64,000 bases of DNA from Geothrix rubra (GTDB taxonomy: Bacteria; Acidobacteriota; Holophagae; Holophagales; Holophagaceae). A model generated the notes under the pieces. It was not told the DNA's origin and did not search any database. It saw only the letters and a list, made by a program, of their open reading frames with translations. Positions 28,044 through 36,956 of this stretch are shown piece by piece (position 1 is the first letter of the stretch; each line of letters opens with the position of its first letter). The stretch covers positions 868,001 to 932,000 of the forward strand of contig NZ_BSDD01000001.1 in assembly GCF_030268065.1 (NCBI RefSeq). The letters are read 5' to 3'. The translations under genes and the position numbers were made by a program.

Positions 28044-30695
28044 TCACTGGAGCACCCCCACCACCGTGGCGGAGACCGGGAAGAGCTCCACCCCGGCGTA
28101 GGCCTTGAAGGCGAGGGCCCCGGTCACGGGATCCACCCTGCCCACGGCGAGCTGCTGCCCGTTGTAGTCCAGGAGGAGCGCCCACTTGCCGTTGCGGCTG
28201 AGGACCACCTGGTCGGAACCGTTCCCCCCGAACCAGGCGTAGGGGCTCCCGGCGACGGGGGTCATGGCGCCGGCCGAAGGGCTGAAGGACCAGGCCGCGG
28301 CATCGTAGGCCGCCGTCTCGAAGGCGCCGTAGAGCACGCTCTGGGCCGGGTTGAAGGTGAGCCCATGGTAGGCGTCGGCGCCCTCCAGACCGGTGATGAG
28401 GGCGCCCAGGGGCGTCAGCCCGCCGGTGGTGATGTCCACGTGGTAGCCGAAGACCGAGCCGATCACGGCCGGCCCGCCGGAGGCGCCCTCCCCCTTGGTG
28501 AAGAGATACTCGCCCGTCTGGCTGAGGGCGAGGCCCAGGGGCCCCGTGCCGGAAGGCAGGACGTAGGGACTGCCCTCGGGAGTCAGGGCACCGGTGGCGG
28601 GATCGAGGTCGAAGACTTCGAGCCGATCCGAGGTCCGGCCCACCGTGAAGAGGTACTTCCCCGAAGGGTGGAGGACCAGGTCCCCCGAGCCGCCCGCCGT
28701 CGGCACCGTGGCCAGGGGCGTGAGGAGCCCGTTCGCCGGATTGAGCCGGTAGGAGGAGATGGCCCCGTCGCACCGGACATAGACGAACTGGCCGGTGGGA
28801 TCCACCGCGGCGCACCAGGGATCCGTCCCCGTGGCCACCGTGGGGTTCGAGGCCACCGGGGTGAGGTCCCCGGTGGTGCCGTCGATTTGGTAGATGGACA
28901 GGGTGTTCACGTTCGTGACGCCGTCGCCGTTCACCGCGAGGAGGAACCGGCCCTGGGGATCGCTGGCGACATGCAGGACCGGGGCGGAGGGATCGTAGGG
29001 CGAACCCGCCAGGGTCGTCAGGTCCCCGGTGGCGTCGTCCAGGGTGAAGCCGGAGATGCCGCCGCCCCCGTTGGCCACGTAGACGAACTTCGAGACGAAG
29101 GACTTGACGGTGACCGTCACGGAGGCCGTGGTGGCCACGCCGATCGCGTTCGTCACCGTCAGGGTGTAGGTGGTGTCCGCCGAGGGGGAAACCGCCACGG
29201 TGCCCCCGGAGGCCACGGGACCGATGCCCTGGTCGAGGACCCCCGTCCCGTCGCTGAAGGTGAAGGTGAGGAGGGTGCCCTGCCCCTGCGTGAGGGTGGC
29301 CGGCAGGGCCTTGAACCCCTCGATGACCGGGGCGGGCGGGACCGTGACGGTCAGGGAGGTGGTGGCGGCCACCCGGGTGCCGGCCGCATTGGTGACCGTC
29401 AGGATGTAGGCGGTGCTGGCACTGGGGCTGATGTTGGTCGTGCCCCCGCTGGTCACCCCTCCGATGCCCTGGTCGAGGGTGCCAGTCCCCCCGCTGAAGG
29501 CGTAGGAGAGCACCGAGCCGCTGCCCACCACCACGCTGGAGGGGCTGGCCGCGAAGGCGGTGATGGCGGGGGGCGGCACGATGGCGGGGGCGGCGGTGCC
29601 CGGCGCGGAAGCCGTCCCGGCCGCGTTCGTCACCACGCAGCCCAGCTGCACGGTCCCGGTGGCCCCGGGCGTGAAGGCCACCGTGGGGGTCTGCTGGCCC
29701 GCGATGAGGGTGCCCCCGGTGATGGACCAGGCGTAGGTGCACCCGGCCTGGGCGGGGATGGAGGCCGTGTAGCCGGCCTGGTCGGCGGTCACGTAGGCGG
29801 GCGCCGTGACGACGGGCGTCGCCGGGGGGGCCACGATCCCCAGGGTGGCGCCCCCTGCCTGCGAGGCCGTGCCGGCCGCATTGGTCACCACGCAGGAGAG
29901 GGTCACCGAACCGGAGGTTCCGGGGGTGAACGTCAGGGTATCCGTGGCCGCGCCGGCCTGGACGGTGGCCCCGGTCACGGTCCAGGCATAGGTGGATCCC
30001 GCCTGCACGGGCACTGAGGCCAGGTAGCCTCCCTGGCCGGCCGTGACCAGGGCCGGGGCGGACACCACCGGCAGGACCGGGGGCGCCACGATGGCCGAGG
30101 TGGCCGTTCCGGCCGTGGAGGCGGTCCCTGCGGCGTTGGTGACCACGCAGCTGAGGTTCACCTGCCCCGCAGCCACCGGCGTGAAGGTGAGGCTGGCGGT
30201 GCCGTCTCCGGCGGTGACGGTGGCGCCGGTGACGGTCCAGGCATAGGCGCAACCGGGCTGGTCGGGTACGGAGGCCGTGTAGCCCCCCTGTCCCGCGGTG
30301 ACGCGGGCGGGGGCGGCCACCACCGGCGTCTCCGGGGGGGCCACCACGCGCACCGCCACCTTCCCGGTCACCGTGGTGCCCTGGCTGTTGCCCACCGTCA
30401 GGGTGTAGGTGGTGTCCTGGGTCGGGGAGACGGTGACCGGGGTGCCCGTGGAGACGGCCCCGATGCCGTGGTCGACCTGCCCCGCCCCGTTCGAGAACAC
30501 CGCCGTGAGGCTGGTGCTCGTGCCCCGGGTGATGGGGCTCCTGGCGCTCGTGAAGCTGGTGAGCACCGGCGGCGGCACGCTGCCCCCCCCGCCCCCTCCG
30601 CATCCGGAAAGGGCGGCCAGGCTTAGGAAGGCCAGGCCGGAAGCCAGGGGGGCCAGGGAACGGAGGGTTCGCAGGCCGGTGCTCGGGAAGGACAC
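28044..30695 (-). CDS. Ig-repeat and beta-propeller lipoprotein
   Basis: 883 residues from GTG 30695, which has GGAG 7 bases upstream and gives a proper lipoprotein signal (SLAALSGC, then poly-Gly); an ATG 51 bases earlier has no ribosome site. About six Ig-like/big domains with repeated VTAGQGGYTASVP, VTPGATGTVQL-type and YTLTVTNA strands precede a ~350-residue seven-bladed propeller of the lactonase/YncE kind (FVYVANGGGGISGFTLDDAT). Secreted, outer-membrane anchored; substrate unknown. Confidence 0.8.
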   Translation of the reverse strand: MSFPSTGLRTLRSLAPLASGLAFLSLAALSGCGGGGGGSVPPPVLTSFTSARSPITRGTSTSLTAVFSNGAGQVDHGIGAVSTGTPVTVSPTQDTTYTLTVGNSQGTTVTGKVAVRVVAPPETPVVAAPARVTAGQGGYTASVPDQPGCAYAWTVTGATVTAGDGTASLTFTPVAAGQVNLSCVVTNAAGTASTAGTATSAIVAPPVLPVVSAPALVTAGQGGYLASVPVQAGSTYAWTVTGATVQAGAATDTLTFTPGTSGSVTLSCVVTNAAGTASQAGGATLGIVAPPATPVVTAPAYVTADQAGYTASIPAQAGCTYAWSITGGTLIAGQQTPTVAFTPGATGTVQLGCVVTNAAGTASAPGTAAPAIVPPPAITAFAASPSSVVVGSGSVLSYAFSGGTGTLDQGIGGVTSGGTTNISPSASTAYILTVTNAAGTRVAATTSLTVTVPPAPVIEGFKALPATLTQGQGTLLTFTFSDGTGVLDQGIGPVASGGTVAVSPSADTTYTLTVTNAIGVATTASVTVTVKSFVSKFVYVANGGGGISGFTLDDATGDLTTLAGSPYDPSAPVLHVASDPQGRFLLAVNGDGVTNVNTLSIYQIDGTTGDLTPVASNPTVATGTDPWCAAVDPTGQFVYVRCDGAISSYRLNPANGLLTPLATVPTAGGSGDLVLHPSGKYLFTVGRTSDRLEVFDLDPATGALTPEGSPYVLPSGTGPLGLALSQTGEYLFTKGEGASGGPAVIGSVFGYHVDITTGGLTPLGALITGLEGADAYHGLTFNPAQSVLYGAFETAAYDAAAWSFSPSAGAMTPVAGSPYAWFGGNGSDQVVLSRNGKWALLLDYNGQQLAVGRVDPVTGALAFKAYAGVELFPVSATVVGVLQ

Positions 30696-30756
30696 GTCGG
30701 ACTCCAGGGGAAGATGGCTGTGGGGATCCAGAAGGGTGGGCGTCATCTAGCCCGAC

Positions 30757-30783
30757 GGGCGGGGATCGCTGGGATCCCCGCCC
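30757..30783. terminator. GC-rich hairpin between two secreted-protein genes
   Basis: 11-bp stem GGGCGGGGATC (30757-30767) and its complement (30773-30783) with a 5-base loop, downstream of the multicopper oxidase stop. There is no clear T-tract, so it may be an attenuator or a weak terminator. Confidence 0.5.
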
Positions 30784-30804
30784 GCAGGCTCAGGTCGGAC
30801 CGGG

Positions 30805-33800
30805 TCACTGGGCGGTGAAGTTCTGCCCGGTCGGGTTGGTCAGGAGGTTGCTGTAGGTCAGGGTCGCCGGCGTGAACACCCAGGTTCCGCCCGTGGGCGT
30901 CAGGGTTCCGCTCCAGCCGCTGGGCGCGAGGATCGTGTAGCGCCCGTTGGCATCCGTCACGGCGGCGGTGCCGTTGCTCAGGGTCAGGGCGATGCCCGGC
31001 GTGCCCACCCACTGGCCGTTCACCAGGTTCCTCACCCGCCCGGAAATGGACTGGACGGTGGTGAAGTTCTGGTTGGGCACGTTGGTGGTGACGTTCGCGA
31101 GGCTCAGCGAAGTCGGGGCGAAGATCCGTCCCCGCATCGTGGGCGTCACGGTGCCGGTCCAGCCGGAATTGAGCGTCATCTGGTAGTTCCCGTTCGCGTC
31201 CGTGGTGACCGAACCCACGTTCGAGAAGGAGACCCGCACCCCCGCGAGAGGCGTTCCGGCGGAGGTCACCTGGCCGGAGACCACCACCACGGGCCGCGCG
31301 CTGAAGTTCTGCCCGGGCGGGTTGGTGGTCAGGCTGGTGAAGGTGCGGGAGCCCGGGGTGAAGGCCCAGCCCGCGAGGGCCGGGGTCACGGTCCCGCTCC
31401 AGCCGGAGGGCACGTAGTGGGTGTAGAGCCCGTTCGCGTCCGTGGTCGCGACGCCGCCGCCATTGCTGAAGGTGACGGTGACCCCGGCGAGGGGCGTGGC
31501 GGGGACGGTGTTGACGGTGACGAGGCCGTAGACCGTGATGGCATTGACGGCCGTGTAGTTCTGGTTGGGCTGGTCCGTGGTGATGCCGGTGTAGGCGGTC
31601 GCGGCGGGCGTGAGGAAGTAGCCGGCCTTGCTGGGGGTCACGGTGCCGGTCCAGGGGGACGGCAGGGTCATGGTGTAGGTGCCGTTGGCATCCGTGGTGG
31701 CCGTCTGGCCAGTGCTGAAGGCCAGGGTCACGCCGGAGAGGCCCGTGGTGCCCAGGAGCACCTGGCCGGAGACCACCACGACCGGCGTCGCGGCGAAGTT
31801 CTGGGCCGCCTGGTTGGCCACGGCGGCGGTGTAGCTGCGGGAGGCCGGGGTGAAGACGTAGCCGGCCAGGGAAGGCGTGACGGTCCCCGTCCAGGGGGCG
31901 GGCAGGGTCATGGCGTAGGTGCCGCTGGCGTCCGTGGTGGCCGTCTGGCCGCCGGTGAAGGTCATCGTCACGCCAGCCAGGCCCCCGGCGCCGTTGGACA
32001 CGGTTCCGGAAATCACCACGATGGGCGAGGCGGCATAGTTCTGGGCGACCTGGTCAGCGGTCACGCCGGTGTAGCTGCGACTGGCGGGCGTGAAGGCGTA
32101 GCCCGCGAGGGTGGGCGTGACGGTGCCGGTCCAGGGAGACGGCAGGGTGAGGCTGTAGGTGCCGCCGGCATCCGTGGTGGCGGTCTGGCCGGTGCTGAAG
32201 GCCAGCGTCACGCCCGCCAGGGGCGAAGCGCCGTTGGCGACGGTGCCCGAGATCGTGACCACGGCGCTGCCGACGTAGTCCTGGGCCGCCTGGTCCACCG
32301 TGAGGTTCGAGTAGGTGCGGGCGAGGGGGGCGAACACGTAGCCCGCCAGGGAAGGCGTGGCGGTCCCGCTCCAGCCGGCGTTGAGGGTCATCCGGTAGGT
32401 CCCGGTGGCCCCGGTGGTGGTCGTGCCCCCTCCGTTGCTGAAGGTGAGGGTCACGCCGGCAAGCGGGGTGCCGTTGGCCGTCACGGTTCCGGACACCACG
32501 GCCACGGGGGTGGCGGTGTAGTTCTGGGCCGTCTGGTTGGCGGTCACGTTCGTGTAGGACAGGGACCCGGGATTGAAGACGTATCCCGCGAGGGTGGGCA
32601 CGGCGGTTCCGGACCACCCGGACGGCAGGGTGATCGTGTAGGCGCCGTTGGCATTGGTGGTGGCGGTGCCGCCGCCGTTGCCGAAGGCGAGGGTCACGCC
32701 GGGGAGGGGCTGGCCGCCGGCGAGGATGGTGCCGGAGATGGCGACCGCCGGGGTGGCCACGAAGTTGGCCGTCTGGGGCGTGGTGACATTGGTGAAGGGG
32801 TAGGCCGTGGGGGCCAGGATGTAGCCGGGCACGGGCACGGGGGTGACGGAACCGCTCCAGCCGGAGGGGACGTTCACCTGGTAGGCGCCGGTGGCATCGG
32901 TCACGGCCGAGCCTCCGCCGTTGTCCAGGTTGAGGGTGACGCCCGCGAGGAGGACCGGCGGGACGTCGCTGGTGACGACGGTTCCGGACACCATCGGGGA
33001 GGCCGTGCCCACGAAGTCCTGGTTGGGCTGGTCGGTGGCGACGTTCGAATAGCTGTAGGAGGCGGGGGCGAAGGTGTAGCCCAGCAGCGAGGCCGTGATC
33101 GTCCCGATCCAGTGGGAAGTGTGCGTGAACGTGTACTTCCCGTTGGCGTCGGTGGTGGTGGAGCCGCCGCCGCTGAAGGTGAGGGTCACGCCGGGCAGCG
33201 GGAGGCCGCCGGAGGTCACCGTGCCGGAGAACGTGATGTCGGGCACGTTGAGGATCATGGCGCGCATGAAGTCGTTCTCTTCATGGCCGAGGATGTGGCA
33301 GTGCCAGACGTACTCCCACCCGAAGTCCGTGGCGTCGTTCTTCACGGTGATGGGGTTGCCGTCCACGGGATTGACCAGCGTGATGTTCGCGCCGACCGGC
33401 CGGGTGGGATCCAGCGGCCGAACGCTGTGGGGGATCGAGAACGGCAGGGCGAAGGCCTTGGGCCGGAGGGCGACGATGCAGTCCTCCAGCGGGTTCATGC
33501 GGACCGTCTCCTTCCAGCCCACCTCGTTGGGATCGGGGAAGCGCACGGCGCCGTCCCAGCCCACGCGGTTGATGAGCTGGACATCGAAGAGATGGAAGTG
33601 CACGGGGTGGGTATCCACGCCGTTGTGGGTGATCTTCCACACCTGGAACTGGCCGTCCTGGAGGTGCTCCGTGGCCGGATCGATGTAGCCCAGGGGGATG
33701 GTGGTCTGGATGTTGAAGTTGGTGAAGGGCAGCTCGACGCCGAGGGTGGCGTTCATGCGGCCGTATTCCAGCTCGAACAGCTCCTGGATGGCCTTGGAGC

Positions 33801-36054
33801 CCATCTGGACCTGGACCGGATTCCCGGTCTGGGGATCGGTGTAGTTCAGGTAGTTGGCCTGGATGGTGGACCAGGTGTCCGTGAAGGTGCGGTTGAAGGC
33901 CGTGTTGTAGGCGGCCTGGGGCACGATCGGGAGCTCCTGCTCCGCCTGGTAGGCCCCGGTGGTCGTGGCCGTGGAGGCGAAGGCGGCGGTGAGGGCGGCC
34001 TTGTCGAAGGGCGCCGCGGGCGTCCCGGCGACCTCGATGAGCATCAGGGTGCGCGTGTTCGGGCCGTAGCCCTCGAGGGTGGTGGGCGCGCCGCCGGTGT
34101 CGGTCTGGTCGGGGTCGCCGGTGTAGTAGTCGTAGCGGGTGTCGAAGGCGGGCACCGGCGCGGGGGCGTCGTTGTAGAGGATCAGCTTCGACCCGGCGGG
34201 CACCTGGGAGAAGTCCACGATGACGTCGGCGCGCTCCGCGGGGCCGAGGAAGAGGCCCTTGTCCTGGACGTTGAGCACCACGATGTCCCGGCGGTTGTAG
34301 TTGTAGCCGACGGGCTGGTTGGGGATCTCCACGGGCGTGGGCAGGAAGCCGCTGTCCGTGCCGATCTGGATGAAGTTGGGTCCCACGGTGGTGGGATCGG
34401 GGACGCCGCCGTCACGGCCATCCGTCGGCCAGGTGGCCGGCCAGGTGGGATCGCCGGGATGGGGCACGGAGGGCACCATCTTCACTTCCGTGGGATGGGC
34501 CGGGTCCACGTAGTAGAGCTGCAGGTTGAACATGCGGTCGTTGGCCGCGTTCAGGATGCGGAAGCGGTAGGCCTTGGGCTCCAGGGTGACCTTTGGATAG
34601 GGGCAGCCGTTGACCAGGGGCGTGTCCATGAACGCCTCGGGCACCATCGAGGGGTTGGGCGTGCCGGGGATCTCGGGATCGCCGGGGTTGAGCCCAGGCA
34701 GGGGGCCGTTCACCAGGCCGGCGGCGGCGGTCACCGGGGGCCAGAACCACGGGCCGTAGTCCCACCGGCCCATGCCGTTGGCGCCGGAGATGTCCGCGGG
34801 ATTCTGGTTCGGCATGTAGACGTGGGGGAACCAGAGGCTGCCCTCCCCGCCGTAGTTGGCGGGATCCCAGGTCGGGTCCGTGGCGGCCAGCTTCGTGGCG
34901 TCGGGCACGAAGGTCTTGTCCTGGATGATGAGGGGGATGCCGTAGCGGTACACGCCCATGCCGGACCCCGGGAGGGTGCCCGCATCGATGAGGGCGTCCT
35001 CCACCGGATCGGAGAGGAAGTAGCCGGAGGCCTCGCCGGCGTAGACGTTCACGCGGGTCAGGCCGAAGGAGTGGTCGTGGTACCACATCATCCGGCTGCT
35101 CTGCTGGTTCGTGTAGTAGTAGGTGCCGAGGCCGTCATCCAGCGTCGGATTGGGGATGAGCTTCCCGGGACCCACCATGTCGGGCACGTTCTGGAAGCTG
35201 GCGCCCTTCTGGTAGCTCGTGGGCTCGCCGGCCGGCGTGATCCACTGGTGCGGCGTGCCGTCGCTGATCCAGGGGTTCGCCCCGCCGTGGAGGTGCAGCA
35301 GGGCGCGGTTCTGGGGGTACATCTCGGTGCCGCCGTTGGGGCCGAGGCCGGCGCCCATGGCGGTGGTGTCCACCGGGAGGAACAGCTTCCCGGCCGTGCC
35401 CGTGGGCAGCAGGTTCTCGAACTTCACCCGCACGGGCCGGTCCTTCTTCGCGAAGATGACGGGCCCGAGGTAGTGGGCCGCGCCGTCGGCGGACGGGGAC
35501 AGGTCCTTGTAGCCCCGGAGCCGGGTGGCGGGCATGTCCCGGTGGAGCTGCTGGGTGTACTCGACCACGCCGATGTCGTAGTAGTCGGAGCCCGGGAAGG
35601 TGATCCGGTCGGGGACCGCCACGGGGATGTAGTTGCCGAGGTCGTTCTTGTTGTCCGGTCCCAGGCCCGGCAGGGTGTGGACGAACTTCTGGAGGATGGG
35701 GGTGTTGGTCCAGTTCGGAACCAGGCCGCTCATGTAGTCAGGCGTGCCCAGGGGGTTCATCACCCCCGGGGCGGCCGGGGGGGGATAGGCCGGTGCCAGC
35801 GGGTTCCCCGGAGCCAGGGCCTGCAGGTGCCCCCCCGAGGCCTGGCGGGCGGCCTTGGCCCGCTCCGCGGCGGCCTTCCGGGCCGCGGCCAGCGTGTGCC
35901 GGCGCGTGGCGCGATCGACGATGGCGGTCTTGTCGCCCCCGGGGGTCGGCCGCGCGGTCTTCGTCTTGCCTTCGGGCATCTGGGCCCGGAGGCCGGGCAC
36001 CAGCCAGAAGAGCACGGCCGCCAGCAGCGTCAGGATGCGGTTGGTCTTCGTCAC
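30805..36054 (-). CDS. Giant secreted multicopper oxidase with ten C-terminal Ig-like repeats
   Basis: 1749 residues from GTG 36054 (a GTG 24 bases earlier is also possible). Signal peptide, then a multicopper oxidase (about residues 90-940) with all four copper motifs: HLHGGANPW, WYHDHSFG, HPVHFHLF, and HCHILGHEENDFM, which holds the type 1 axial Met and the Cys. Ten ~80-residue repeats (about residues 945-1745) of carboxypeptidase-regulatory-like fold follow, each with V-SG-V, GVTLTF, TTDANGxYT, GWSGTVTP and GYxFxP. Likely extracellular oxidase of metals or phenolics, anchored by the repeats. A copper-delivery operon lies beside it. Confidence 0.88.
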   Translation of the reverse strand: MTKTNRILTLLAAVLFWLVPGLRAQMPEGKTKTARPTPGGDKTAIVDRATRRHTLAAARKAAAERAKAARQASGGHLQALAPGNPLAPAYPPPAAPGVMNPLGTPDYMSGLVPNWTNTPILQKFVHTLPGLGPDNKNDLGNYIPVAVPDRITFPGSDYYDIGVVEYTQQLHRDMPATRLRGYKDLSPSADGAAHYLGPVIFAKKDRPVRVKFENLLPTGTAGKLFLPVDTTAMGAGLGPNGGTEMYPQNRALLHLHGGANPWISDGTPHQWITPAGEPTSYQKGASFQNVPDMVGPGKLIPNPTLDDGLGTYYYTNQQSSRMMWYHDHSFGLTRVNVYAGEASGYFLSDPVEDALIDAGTLPGSGMGVYRYGIPLIIQDKTFVPDATKLAATDPTWDPANYGGEGSLWFPHVYMPNQNPADISGANGMGRWDYGPWFWPPVTAAAGLVNGPLPGLNPGDPEIPGTPNPSMVPEAFMDTPLVNGCPYPKVTLEPKAYRFRILNAANDRMFNLQLYYVDPAHPTEVKMVPSVPHPGDPTWPATWPTDGRDGGVPDPTTVGPNFIQIGTDSGFLPTPVEIPNQPVGYNYNRRDIVVLNVQDKGLFLGPAERADVIVDFSQVPAGSKLILYNDAPAPVPAFDTRYDYYTGDPDQTDTGGAPTTLEGYGPNTRTLMLIEVAGTPAAPFDKAALTAAFASTATTTGAYQAEQELPIVPQAAYNTAFNRTFTDTWSTIQANYLNYTDPQTGNPVQVQMGSKAIQELFELEYGRMNATLGVELPFTNFNIQTTIPLGYIDPATEHLQDGQFQVWKITHNGVDTHPVHFHLFDVQLINRVGWDGAVRFPDPNEVGWKETVRMNPLEDCIVALRPKAFALPFSIPHSVRPLDPTRPVGANITLVNPVDGNPITVKNDATDFGWEYVWHCHILGHEENDFMRAMILNVPDITFSGTVTSGGLPLPGVTLTFSGGGSTTTDANGKYTFTHTSHWIGTITASLLGYTFAPASYSYSNVATDQPNQDFVGTASPMVSGTVVTSDVPPVLLAGVTLNLDNGGGSAVTDATGAYQVNVPSGWSGSVTPVPVPGYILAPTAYPFTNVTTPQTANFVATPAVAISGTILAGGQPLPGVTLAFGNGGGTATTNANGAYTITLPSGWSGTAVPTLAGYVFNPGSLSYTNVTANQTAQNYTATPVAVVSGTVTANGTPLAGVTLTFSNGGGTTTTGATGTYRMTLNAGWSGTATPSLAGYVFAPLARTYSNLTVDQAAQDYVGSAVVTISGTVANGASPLAGVTLAFSTGQTATTDAGGTYSLTLPSPWTGTVTPTLAGYAFTPASRSYTGVTADQVAQNYAASPIVVISGTVSNGAGGLAGVTMTFTGGQTATTDASGTYAMTLPAPWTGTVTPSLAGYVFTPASRSYTAAVANQAAQNFAATPVVVVSGQVLLGTTGLSGVTLAFSTGQTATTDANGTYTMTLPSPWTGTVTPSKAGYFLTPAATAYTGITTDQPNQNYTAVNAITVYGLVTVNTVPATPLAGVTVTFSNGGGVATTDANGLYTHYVPSGWSGTVTPALAGWAFTPGSRTFTSLTTNPPGQNFSARPVVVVSGQVTSAGTPLAGVRVSFSNVGSVTTDANGNYQMTLNSGWTGTVTPTMRGRIFAPTSLSLANVTTNVPNQNFTTVQSISGRVRNLVNGQWVGTPGIALTLSNGTAAVTDANGRYTILAPSGWSGTLTPTGGTWVFTPATLTYSNLLTNPTGQNFTAQ

Positions 36055-36078
36055 GGAACACCCCCAGGGTCGGGGCAC

Positions 36079-36299
36079 CTAAAGCCCTTCGCCGCCGTCA
36101 TGGGGGTTCCGGGTCCTGGTGCGTCAATTTGTCCTAATGGACTCCAGACTCGGCGGGCGGGCCTTCCGGGGGTATGGGGGGTTTCCCCCATTGAGGGGTG
36201 GGGAACCCGGTAATTTCACTTCTGTCGTGCTATAAATAAGGCCGCTCCATAGCCATTGTCGTAACGCCTAACCAGCCGGGCCTTCACCGAGGTGTTCTT
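36079..36299. other. Divergent promoter region between oxidase and response regulator
   Basis: About 220 bp without a gene. It holds an imperfect inverted stretch (TATGGGGGGTTTCCCCCATTG near 36173-36193) and a TATAAAT at 36231-36237 that could be a -10 box for the regulator. No strong -35 box was identified. Confidence 0.4.
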
Positions 36300-36956
36300 C
36301 TGGAAACCAAGCATCGACTGGTGATCGCCGAGGACCACACCATCCTCCGCGAGGGCCTCTGCGCCCTGTTCGCCCAGCGCCCCGACCTGGTCGTGGTGGG
36401 GGAGGCCTCGGACGGGCGGGAGGCCATCCGCTGCGCCGAGGAGCTCAAGCCCGACCTCCTGCTCCTGGACCTCTCCATGCCCCGCACCAACGGCCTGGAG
36501 GCCCTCCAGGACATCAAGCGGGTCAGCCCCCGCACCCGCGTGCTGGTCCTCACCGTCCACAAGACCGAGGACTACGTCTTCACCGCCCTCAAGGCCGGCG
36601 CCGACGGGTACGTCCTGAAGGATTCCACGGCGGCGGAGCTCCTCCTGGCCGTCCGGAGCGTCCTCGATGGGGAGCGCTACCTGGCCCCCCCCATCGCCTC
36701 CCGGGTCATCAGCGGCTACCTCGGCACCCGGGACGATCCCTCGCCCCGCCTGTCCTTCACCGAGCTCTCCACCCGCGAGCGCGAGGTCCTGAAGCTCATC
36801 GCCGAGGGCTACCGGAACCGGGAGATCGGCGAATACCTCTGCATCAGCCCCAAGACCGTCGAGAAGCACCGGGCCAACCTCATGGAGAAGCTGCAGCTCC
36901 ACAGCGTTCCAGCCCTGACCGCCTACGCCATCGAGAAGGGCCTCATCACTCAGTAG
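36300..36956 (+). CDS. NarL/FixJ-type response regulator
   Basis: 218 residues. The receiver needs the residues LETKHRLVIAEDH, which start at a CTG (36300) with GAGGTG about 5 bases upstream; the first ATG/GTG-type start (GTG 36321) would cut off strand beta1. Acidic pair ED, phospho-Asp in LLLLDLSMP, Lys in YVLKDS, then a LuxR helix-turn-helix (LSTREREVLKLIAEGYRNRE, SPKTVEKHRANLM). Cytoplasmic DNA-binding regulator, probably partner of the kinase whose gene converges on it. Confidence 0.88.
   Translation: METKHRLVIAEDHTILREGLCALFAQRPDLVVVGEASDGREAIRCAEELKPDLLLLDLSMPRTNGLEALQDIKRVSPRTRVLVLTVHKTEDYVFTALKAGADGYVLKDSTAAELLLAVRSVLDGERYLAPPIASRVISGYLGTRDDPSPRLSFTELSTREREVLKLIAEGYRNREIGEYLCISPKTVEKHRANLMEKLQLHSVPALTAYAIEKGLITQ

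Noticed and set aside
31417-36213. Very long open frame opposite the multicopper oxidase gene
   Set aside because: High GC and repeated codons keep the antisense frame open; its translation is low-complexity Gly/Arg/Val with no domain, while the minus strand carries intact copper motifs.
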